Source: Phoronis australis
Taxonomy: Eukaryota; Phoronida; Phoronidae
DNA length: 64,000 nucleotides
NCBI GenBank assembly: GCA_002633005.1
Contig: NMRA01000015.1
Coordinates: forward strand, 630,295-694,294
Reading direction: 5' to 3'
Under the pieces are notes generated by a model. The model ran no database searches and had not been told where the DNA came from. It saw only the letters and a list, made by a program, of their open reading frames with translations. Of this stretch, positions 52,954 to 64,000 are shown one piece after another; positions within the stretch are counted from its first letter, which is position 1; each line of letters starts with the position of its first letter. The position numbers and the translations under genes are program-made.

Positions 52954-53106
52954 CTACTAAGCAACCTGCGGACAATCATCTGAGTAAATCGTCGATGGAC
53001 TACTTAAGGGTGACGGTAACCGTGTCGTCCAGATTACAACTTCAACGGTCAGGAAGTCAAGAAGTGATATTAAATCTTAAGTCAGCCACCACATTTAACA
53101 GGCAAA

Positions 53107-55739
<2,633 letters not shown>

Positions 55740-55887
55740 ATGTCGATGCCGCATGAAAAGTCCAATTAAGAAATTAACATGTCATTCTTTACTCTCGTTC
55801 TTTGTTAAATTGTTCTTCCACATCATCATATTGAAATTAATGGCGAATCTCTCATGGTTGTAACCATCTTCTAATACATTCGATGAA

Positions 55888-55893
55888 AATAAA
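55888..55893 (+). terminator. Poly(A) signal of beta-tubulin
   Basis: AATAAA lies 149 bases after the TAA stop codon, followed by a T-rich stretch (TTTTATTTGTTTTTCTG). Confidence 0.8.
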
Positions 55894-56850
55894 AGATTAA
55901 GGGAATGTTTTATTTGTTTTTCTGTTTTCATCATTTCGAAATTGTAGTGCAAAAAATGTCGCAAGAATAGAATACAGGAACTTTTTTGCGTTTTAGTCCA
56001 AATCGATATATGCACATAAGAAAAGTAGACTTTGAAACTTAATTCTCGTTTGAATTTCTGCCGAGTTACGTGAAGTCATCTAGCAAACTCTGTTGATCCT
56101 AACTGAAACTGGGTGTAAGATTTTCAAATTATATAAACAGAAACGATAACGGAAGGTGGTGCACTGACAATGACATCCGTGTACTGTAGCCTGGCGATTG
56201 ACGTGGTACAAGCCACAGTCGTAGCGCTAGACGACTTGTGCAAACATCGTTGTAACGGGCTAAGACTGTTTGTCAATAGCTGTCACGATGCTGACTCATG
56301 CCTGAGTGTGCGGATACTTGTTTGCGGAGGCACACCTCAGTGCAAAGGGGGCGCATTATAACCCGACTACAGTTATGAAACTATAGCCAGTCAGTTACCT
56401 CACTGACTGACCATTTACACTGCCGTGTATTGTGAGTCTGTGAAATGCAAATTGCTAGATTCAAAGCCTTTATCGATTCACTTGTTCATTGATGTTCACG
56501 ACCAGATAACATCGCACATAATAAGCCCCGGCTGAAGGCTAAAAGCATTGCGGGGCTGTTACATGTAGCTAGTGCTGGCAGCGCTGCAAGGTTGTGTGGC
56601 TTTCAAAGTTGCACATGCGTGGGGCAAAACGCGTAACCAGAGAGGCAAAGCTGACCCTCTAGAACAACCAATTGCCTATGACAGCATGATACACTTGTTT
56701 ACGTCATAGAGAATTGGAGATGAATGGAACAAGTTACTAGTGCCATCTCAGAATCAGTTGGTTCCTAATTGGTCCGATGAGTTCGGTCAAGTGTGAAAAG
56801 CCAAAGCGAAACAAATCCAGACCACAAAATTTCTATTTAAGATCTCTGCA
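55894..56850. other. Intergenic, nothing recognised
   Basis: No gene or repeat boundary identified. A 63-codon frame at 56170-56361 has no recognisable domain. Confidence 0.35.
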
Positions 56851-57002
56851 GGACAAGAAAAAAATATACTCAAGACCAAAATTTATCGCGCCAGAACCAA
56901 AATTAAACAAGTTAGGACTGAAACAAAATCATTGTTCGCTCTGATCAAGTTAAACATATTATTTAATTGGGTCAAGCGTTTTAATACAGAGGATGAGGCA
57001 AG

Positions 57003-57332
57003 TTGGAAGATATACCCGAGGCATCTTTTCAGTTGCCTATTGCCCGTGTCCTAATTTTTTCATTCAATTTTCAACTGAAAACCCTAAAATGCGAAATTAA
57101 GAATCCTTTTTACAAAGATGTTCTCACAACCTTGGATATTCTTAATCCTGAAGTATTCAATGAAGTACCAATAGCCAAACAAGTGATATGTAACAATTGT
57201 AACTTAACTGTTAACGGTAAATCATTATTTTACCAAGATCTGTACAATGGAGGCCTCATATTTTGTGAAGATTTTTTAGATAGCCAGAACAAACTTCTTA
57301 AATTAGAAAGCATTAACAAAATTATAACTTAA
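57003..57332 (+). pseudogene. LINE ORF2 C-terminal fragment 1
   Basis: A 109-residue frame. Only the part from about residue 25 onwards is genuine ORF2, as the start is read out of frame. It includes ILNPEVFNEVPIAKQVICNN and CEDFLDSQNKLL. Confidence 0.7.
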
Positions 57333-57373
57333 AGGATACGTCTATCATACCATTTTCTTCCACTACAACGACC

Positions 57374-57721
57374 TTGAAGAAAGTTCTAAGTGTGTCAGAT
57401 AGAAGGATTGTTAGTTGTAATAACATTAGGTTTTTATTCTCCAATAGTTCCAATTCATGGATCAAAAACACATTTATTCACAAGTTTTCTGTAAAACCAG
57501 ATAATTATGCGTTTTTACTCAACTATTACACAGACGCCGAAATTAAAGAAATATATAATATCCCTTTCAATTTACCCATAAAACCTCATTTGACAATGTT
57601 TAAATACTTTTTCATTCACAAAAGAATTTATACGAACAAAATGTTAAAAATATTTGGTATTTCACAAACAGACCAATGTCCCTACTGTGGCGAAGTCCAG
57701 ACTTTTCAGCATGTTTTATAG
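57374..57721 (+). pseudogene. LINE ORF2 C-terminal fragment 2
   Basis: A 115-residue frame containing KKVLSVSDRRIVSCNNIRF and ending in a CPYC...H motif. It stops shortly after the expected zinc knuckle begins. It is separated from fragment 1 by an in-frame stop and a short unmatched stretch. Confidence 0.7.
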
Positions 57722-58600
57722 ATGCTTCTGTGCTAAACGTTTCTGGAATTCTTTACATCATTTCATAAGTAAAGTTTTTAATTTACTCACTGAGCCATCT
57801 TCTTAGTTTGCTTCTTTGGCAATCTAAGTGAAATCTTCAATACCATATACACTCATGCCCAACATTATATTTATACATCATCGAGAGATGGGTCTCAACC
57901 TTGTTTTGATAAGTTTAGATGTATACTTTTTGACGCAGTGAACCTCATTGTATTTAACGCCTCCGATAAAACTTCAGAGCAGTGGACGGTTTTGCAGGCA
58001 TCTCTTTAAAATGATTCAAAGAATATATGGTGTTATTTTTTAACCACTTCTGTTGTATTATAAGAATATTGACCTTTTCATAGATATGCACCTACGTAAA
58101 TGTAAATATAAGTTAAGTGAATTAAACTGTGTGAATGTGAGTGTGAATGAGTGTATGAAAGTCCTGCCCCTTCCCGTTCCCCAGCTTTTAATTAAAAGCG
58201 GATAATTATTCGCCCAATCATTAGGAGTATTTTCCAGATACTTATTTGTTCAATTAATATGATGTATTATATTCTAGTAAGTTGTAAAAATATGTAGTTG
58301 GGGCTACCCAAACCCAGCCATATCTCTTTACTATTCATTAATGATATGCTTTCGGAGTAAATAAACGTATTAAAAATGTCCGATCTGGTCTGCTCCCGAT
58401 CTGACTGGCTCATCTTCCGGGAACACTGTCCACTCCAACGTACGTGTTTTTGCATGGATCCGTTTTCTCCCGGAGGGCCCGCAGTCAGCTTCCAGCCACC
58501 GGAAGTCTGAGATGACTTCACAAGCGGCAGCTCACTATTGGGAAACACTGATAACACTCCCCGGCAATACCATTAAGCTTATCCTCAGCCGGCGGTGTAC

Positions 58601-58763
58601 CAGGGACGGATCCAGGATTTTTAGTTGGGGGGGACAGGGCAGAGTTTTAGCCTATCCCGGATTTTGCTGCCTGTCAGACATTTGCACCCCCAAATTGCCA
58701 CAAGGAATCTGGGAGAGATTTTGGGGGGGCATAGCCTCCTTAGCCCCTCTAAATCCACTACTG
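58601..58763. mobile_element. MITE of the CAGTGGCGGAT family, copy D
   Basis: The left end is CAGGGACGGATCCAGGATTT. The right end, reverse complemented, is CAGTAGTGGATTTAGAGG. An exact 5-bp duplication TGTAC flanks it (58596-58600 and 58764-58768). Confidence 0.82.
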
Positions 58764-58908
58764 TGTACCTATGGGCAGTTTGAGTCCAACATCTTCTGTC
58801 AAACCGTCACTCGTGGAAGGTACCTCAGGTAATCCCGGGACAGTACCCAACCTTCTGAAGTGGCTGCAGTAAAGACCGGTGGCCATTCGGGTTTGGAATT
58901 CATTCAAC

Positions 58909-59050
58909 CAACCATTTTTCAACCGTTATAGGTGATCTTATTCACCAAACAATATTGATTAAACTGTTCACATATTCCTCCGATTCTTTATCACATCTGA
59001 TTCCCCAAATGAGTTCAATTCCAAGTTCAGGCATAAGCGACCTTGAAGTT
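58909..59050. repeat. Dispersed repeat shared with 62579-62790
   Basis: Both copies have GGTGATCTTATTCACCAA, GTTCACATATTCCTCCGATT and CAATTCCAAGTTCA in the same order. GGTGATCTTATTCACC is itself a small hairpin. Confidence 0.8.
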
Positions 59051-59080
59051 TACGCACAGCACTGGCCTAACTCTTCCCAA

Positions 59081-59216
59081 GGGGGGCGCACCATATAAGG
59101 GGCTATAGCCCTCCACTTTTTCAGTGCTGCACTGCCAATGGTCTATACGTACGTACGCAGTGCACCACAGGGGGGGGGGGCTTAAGCTACACTTTTTTCA
59201 GTGCTGCGCCACCCAT
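59081..59216. repeat. Two tandem copies of the GGGGCTATAGCCCC palindromic element
   Basis: The first copy (59081-59140) has GGGGCTATAGCCCTCCACTT; the second (59157-59216) is diverged but ends GTGCTGCGCCACCCAT. Confidence 0.7.
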
Positions 59217-59865
59217 TCTCGAGCAAATACTCCCACCCGTAATCAAACTCATTTTCGAACAGGCCCAGCTCGTTCAGTTATCCAAATCTGCAACTGACCA
59301 CTCGGTGATTTTTGCACTAGCTACTCGCGTCAACAGCTAGTATACGATGAATCAGTTAGCAGGTGTGTCTCTATTTAAACAGCATGTCTTTAGTTATTTA
59401 ATATCAGTATGAGGCTTATTAATTCGCCGAAAAGCTTCAAGAATCTTTATTTACTACGTCGTTCGTTCGTACGGAAGAACAGCTAGGGTTAACATCAGCC
59501 ATCGTTGGGCTGTAACAGAATCATTATGGGGGAAATGGAACTTAGAGCAGAAGATGGAGACTAACACCGAGATATTATAAATAAAAGTAGACAATAATAG
59601 ACACACGTGAAATACTACAATCTAGAGAAATTATTATTGTACTGGTCTCTGGTATACACTATTTACAATTCATGTCGGCGCATGGATGTCCAGCGTCCCT
59701 ACTGCCAATGAAAGATTTTATAGTCGGTTGAGACTGCAGTGAAGTAACGAGTGTTTAGTCAGTGATGACTCACTCGCTGTCAAAGTTGCGATAACCTTTG
59801 ACCGCCACCATGTTACTTTGACCTAATTTCCAATTTATGACACAGTTGCAGAGGCGCCACTTATC

Positions 59866-62800
59866 ATGTCTTTCAAATCTGGTGCTTTTATCGCTGTCAT
59901 TACTGCCATTGCTGTAATTCAGATTCCGAAATTGTTCCAGCCAAACTTACAACCAACTTATGGAGGCCACGTTGAGCCAGGATTTGAGAACATCGCCGAA
60001 TTGTTCAGGTAGTGATCGCTGGCAGTGCCACAGTGGCATAGACCATAGACAACAGATTCGCAACTCCCGACATTTTGCGTTGAAATATCCGAGAGGAGGC
60101 GCCACTCTCCTAAATTACCAATCTTAGCTTCCGGTTATAGTATTGTGACGGTAAATTCTTGCATCTTACTGTCAACTGTAACTCTAGTACAACGAAACAA
60201 AATAATTTTGGCATTGAAACAAACGCTGTTCAATCAAAGTCTTCCAATTGTAAGGCTCTTGGTATCGTGAGTACTTTTGGCTATGCTACAGGTCGTGTAA
60301 TTGCAAAATTCAAACTTCAGTGCGGACCGATTTTGTGATTTTGTCGTCTGCTTGCACGATATGACAATTATGACATAGTCATAGAGCAACTACGAACAGT
60401 TTGGTATTAATGGTTCATGTACTGAGAAAAATACAATTTAAGCGTATCTGTGCACAAATTTTTAGGGATACAGTTCGTTAAAAATTATACGACATTGATT
60501 GTTAGATAATTTCTTTAGTTTATGCACTTCTCGTATTGTCTAAAAATGCAATTTGTGTTGTGTGCGGATTGCGTCTGCTGTGCAGTAGCTAACCAAGCGA
60601 CATCTTTAAAAGAACAAATGATAGAAAATTTGTTTTAAAAATTATATGAGACCCCAGTACTCTGCATACACCCCCGTCCTTTGTTTCTAACTCAACCCAT
60701 TTTTTTTTAAAAAAAGGGATGAACTGTCTCTGACATATTGATAGTGCATTAAGTTTTTATAATAATGCGTGAACCGTGTTGAATGCATTCAGATGAACTG
60801 GCCTCATTGATTTGAACAGAATATTAATTAATTGTAACAATATAAAGTTTTGAAAGTAAATTTATTGTGTACTAGCAGCTACAGGATTCCCTTAGAATCA
60901 AGCTTATTAAAGCTTTTGGCGCTTGGTTATCTGATTGGCCGAGACACTTACGGTGGCAAAATGGTAGTTCATGTGCACTGTAGAAATGTTATCAGTATCG
61001 TATTTTCATTTGGGCCAATCTGTTGATGCAGTAAATTTGCTTATTTATGTCCATTCTCATGTGTTCACAACTTGAACCTGTTGTGCTATACTGTCGGTGT
61101 TGGCACAAGGACCAACGTGCTGCTTACTCAAAATATGAGATTTGTTTTAGTGGCTATTTTAACTTAACAAAATTGTGATGTTGAGGTAAATAAACAAACT
61201 GGATGATTTTCATCCCCCGGGATTTTATCACGGGCATTTTTTTCCAAGTGCTCAAGTTTTCCGAGGCACTGTCATACTTTTAGGGTGGAAGAGTTTCGCA
61301 GGACTTCCAAGTCTGGCATTATTTATACCTCACCAGAATTGAAGAAACGATACCCATGTTTAAACCAGGAGCTGCATAGGGTGTTTTTTGTGTAGATGTT
61401 TTTCTGTGCTGCGCATCTCTATAAAATGAGCCTGTCTGTTCATAAAATACCACGCGCAGTGGAACTGAAATTCATACAAGGTAAAAATTGTGATTTCCAA
61501 GTGCTCAATCTGAGTTGTCATCTCACATAAATATCAAAATTATACTAATACCACACAAAGGTATTCCATAAACTTGAAAAATAGCACCCATGTCAGTGGC
61601 ATGTCTCCACCNNNNNNNNNNNNNNNNNNNNNNNNNNNNNNNNNNNNNNNNNNNNNNNNNNNNNNNNNNNNNNNNNNNCCCCCGTTACCTGTTTGCTATC
61701 GCTCAGTGTCCATTTCCACTGCTGAGCACTGAGGTTATTCGTTATTCTAGATTGGGAATGTGTTCTAGCTACCTTGACAGGGAAAGGATTTTTTGAAAAT
61801 CGTGATCTTCGCTTTCGTGAATTTTTAGCTCTGATCAAGGATGTATATGTGAAATGTCAGAGTTAATGTTCACAAATCAACTACATGCAGGCTAAACCAG
61901 AGTTGGTGATGTTTTTAAAGAGAAACTTGGTTTGTCTACAAATTATTTTGTCATTTCATTCGTTTTATTATTAACCGTTTATTTTTTTCTTTTCTTTTAC
62001 CGACTTCACCCTCGTCTCAGGCTCTGAGGCTCTGTCGAGGGTACTGTTACAGCCCTGTCAGCCGTTATACTTTGAACATGATGGTTAGAATGGTTTATTG
62101 AAGAAACCCCCAGTAGGTTGACCAGTGTCAAACTAAACTCTGATGGGATAAACACCAGCACACCTTACATACTAATGTGCATAACAAAAGTGGCTCTGAC
62201 AAAAGCTCTGAGCAAAGCAGCACAGTACTGTCAAATTTATAGAGGTTAATAATAAGAGTCACAATTATAGTTTATAGTAACACAACAATAGTGACACACA
62301 AACTAAACAACAATTATGGTCCTTATTGGGGGCCTTTTCCCTCAGTTGCCGTGTAATTATGGTCCTTGTTAGGCCCCTTTTCCCACAGTTGCCGTGAAGT
62401 TCGCTAAGAGCACAGGTTACACTTGCCCATTTAACAAACTTTGAAACAAGTTTTCAAATTTTCCTGCAAAATTTTGAAGGTTTTCGAGTGTTATAGAGCA
62501 TTACTTTGTTTCAGAGAACTGAGTGGGAAAGTCGTTTTCAGTATCTCTTAGTAGACCAAAACTGGATTTAGTATCCTTACCATTTTTCAACAATTGGTGA
62601 TCTTATTCACCAACCAATAATTGATATAAATGTTCACATATTCCTCCGATTATTTGTCACATCTTACAGTAAAGGAGAAAATGAGTGATCACCAGGCCAG
62701 TAATTACAAAAATTCTGTAAACTGAACAAAAAAATTCACCTGATTGTCCTAATAAATATTCAATTCCAAGTTCACGCATACACGATCTTGAGATTAAGCA

Positions 62801-63374
62801 GGATTCCAAGTTCACACACAACTGTTAGACTATAGCATGCAAGCTTGAGAGTACTTGTCAGTTATCTTTCAAAACGACTCTAGTTTCTGACAAATAAGCC
62901 TCAAGTAGAAAGTGAAAATATATCAGCTATATTTCAATAAGCATGACTTAAAGCTTCATTTAATCTATTTTCTGTCCAAAAATTGATTTAGGCCTCTTTC
63001 TGTTATAAAACTGGTCCTTTACTCAGTTTAGAAGTAAAATCGGAAAATTCTGTACTTGATCTGAAGAAGTGATCAACTGACAGTTCCTTGCAAGACCAAA
63101 AATCACTTGTCATCTGAGAATAGAACACGTTGCTCAAGACATAGTGGTGAGTGGTGTACATCAAAAGTTAGTTTCTTTTTGCTGGAACATGGGTTTATAG
63201 TCATGGGAGTCACATTAATGGCTGTTTTGTAACCAGGTGGAGAGTGAATTTGAGTAAACATTACAACAATACTTATTAGGTGTTACAGCTGTTGTATCCA
63301 ATCAAATTTTAATTTCAGAAAAAATATTGAAAGTGGAAAAGAAATGGGTTCTTCATTTGCTGCCTTTTATAAAG
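59866..63374 (+). CDS. Beta-lactamase-superfamily serine hydrolase, first two exons (gene runs off the right edge)
   Basis: Exon 1 is 59866-60008 and exon 2 is 63319-63374. Exon 1 ends after AG, exon 2 supplies the A, and exon 2 ends in phase 1 before GTATTT. Together they give 66 codons. The protein starts MSFKSGAFIAVITAIAVIQI, an N-terminal hydrophobic segment that could be a signal anchor. It continues with YGGHVEPGFENIAELFR and, across the splice, KNIESGKEMGSSFAAFYKG. The pattern G-x-V-x-PGFE then FR-x-N...G...G resembles the start of the class C beta-lactamase-like hydrolases (Pfam PF00144, esterase/LACTB-like). The catalytic SxxK motif would lie further on, outside the window. In animals the family includes lipid- or peptide-hydrolysing proteins of mostly unknown substrate. 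The 3.3-kb intron includes an N gap. Confidence 0.72.
60037..60255. repeat. Dispersed repeat shared with 43863-44040
   Basis: Same word order as the other copy, in intron 1 of the hydrolase gene. Confidence 0.65.
60256..62278. other. Intron of the hydrolase gene, nothing recognised besides the gap
   Basis: AT-rich sequence with no supported exon or repeat boundary. Confidence 0.35.
61612..61678. other. Assembly gap (67 N)
   Basis: A run of N flanked by C-rich bases, probably an unresolved homopolymer or repeat. Confidence 0.99.
62290..62398 (+). repeat. Tandem duplication, about 52-bp unit
   Basis: ATTATGGTCCTT...GGCCCCTTTTCCC...CAGTTGCCGTG occurs twice in succession with differences. Confidence 0.75.
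62579..62790. repeat. Dispersed repeat shared with 58909-59050
   Basis: Same ordered words as the 58.9-kb copy, with a longer spacer. Confidence 0.75.
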
Positions 63375-63621
63375 GTATTTAATTTTAATTTTGCTAATCA
63401 TTGATCATTTCATTCCTGTGCTGTTCTCTGATTGTGTCTACTAGTGGAGTATGATGTATCAACACAGTCTTCCTAAAAAGGAAATGTCACGCCTCTCTTG
63501 GTGTCTATTGTTGCACTCAGTAAATTTAGCAAAAGTTTAGGGGCAAGGTTACTGAACAAATTTTCAAAATCTGAACGCACAATCAGCAAATATGATAAAA
63601 GCTACTACAATTAGCCTAAGA

Positions 63622-63675
63622 CCATAGGGGACTGGGGCTATAGCCCCCCACTTATTTCAGTGCTCCACCACCCAT
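63622..63675. repeat. Short palindromic element (GGGGCTATAGCCCC family)
   Basis: It contains GGGGCTATAGCCCC exactly, then CCACTTATTTCAGTGCTCCA and CCACCCAT, lacking a clear left end. Confidence 0.7.
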
Positions 63676-64000
63676 GTAAGGAGCATTTAAGCTCGAAGAT
63701 ATAGGAACCAAGCAGTGCTCACTGATTTTTTCTTTGACCAAAATAATCTAGTTTTATTTCAGTTGAAATTGACAATTTTTGGATTTCAATAAAATTCAAT
63801 AGCAGCTTGATACACAAGCCTCTGATTGTCTTAAAATGGCTGTAAACCTTGTTCTCATGTCCAAACAACTTCCTTGTTCCCAGCCATATTTACACTTTCA
63901 ATGTTTCCAGCCATATTTGCATTTTCAAGACAACATTCATTTGCTGCATTCTAGTCCTATGTCAGAAATGAAATAGGTTACAATAATTCGCCTAGACAAA

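Larger units (their letters stand above)
56940..58165 (+). mobile_element. 5'-truncated L1/Tx1-like LINE, C-terminal ORF2 remains
   Basis: Three frames in sequence carry the C-terminal part of a LINE ORF2. LNILFNWVKRF and ASWKIYPRHLF are at about 56946-57030. After a frameshift come NLTVNGKSLFYQDLYNGGLI and CEDFLDSQNKLLKLE. Then a stop at 57330, and LTMFKYFFIHKRIYTNKMLK followed by CPYCGEVQTFQHVL with its zinc-knuckle-like Cys/His. The order matches the region after RT in L1/Tx1-type elements. RT and endonuclease are missing. The 3' end has short GTGTGAATGA-type repeats near 58130-58160. Confidence 0.75.

Overview
This is a eukaryotic (metazoan) window. Genes are split by GT-AG introns of up to several kilobases, poly(A) signals are AATAAA, and introns and intergenic DNA are packed with transposable elements and minisatellites. 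The gene content (Y-box protein, beta-tubulin, EGF/TSP1 membrane protein) and the BEL/Pao and L1/Tx1-like elements fit an invertebrate, probably marine and possibly an invertebrate deuterostome. The species cannot be fixed from the sequence. There is one 67-base N gap and two single ambiguous bases inside homopolymer runs.

Layout. (1) About 1.9-22.6 kb, plus strand: the 3' part of a gene for a type I membrane protein. Six EGF-like exons (2765-2893, 8135-8263, 9950-10069, 10517-10627, 13972-14082, 15014-15127), all phase 1-1, are followed by a thrombospondin type 1 exon (17886 to about 18089) and a last exon (21943-22565) with the transmembrane helix and a long acidic tail. Its introns carry an internally deleted BEL/Pao LTR retrotransposon (3250-7872, perfect 5-bp target duplication), a 63-bp minisatellite built from a copied splice acceptor, a 3-kb decayed DNA transposon, and two copies of a complex repeat rich in CTCF-like motifs. 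(2) 22.6-28.3 kb: intergenic, mostly short palindromic and terminal-inverted-repeat elements. (3) 28.3-41.2 kb, plus strand: a complete eight-exon Y-box (YBX1-type) gene. Its cold-shock domain is cut at positions I recall as those of vertebrate YBX1. Intron 1 holds three inverted-repeat elements. (4) About 45.1-49.5 kb, minus strand: four phase-consistent exons of an unidentified multi-pass membrane protein. (5) 53.1-55.7 kb, plus strand: a complete three-exon beta-tubulin gene of 446 aa. (6) 56.9-58.2 kb: the decayed tail of an L1/Tx1-like LINE. (7) 59.9 kb to the right edge, plus strand: the first two exons of a beta-lactamase-superfamily serine hydrolase gene that continues beyond the window.

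The genes do not form a pathway: cytoskeleton, RNA binding, cell surface and hydrolase genes simply lie next to each other. The most notable non-genic signals are the dispersed repeat whose CTCF-like cores recur about every 150 bp, the acceptor-derived minisatellite in which most decoy copies have lost the splice AG, and a possible secreted-versus-membrane switch at the TSP1 exon.
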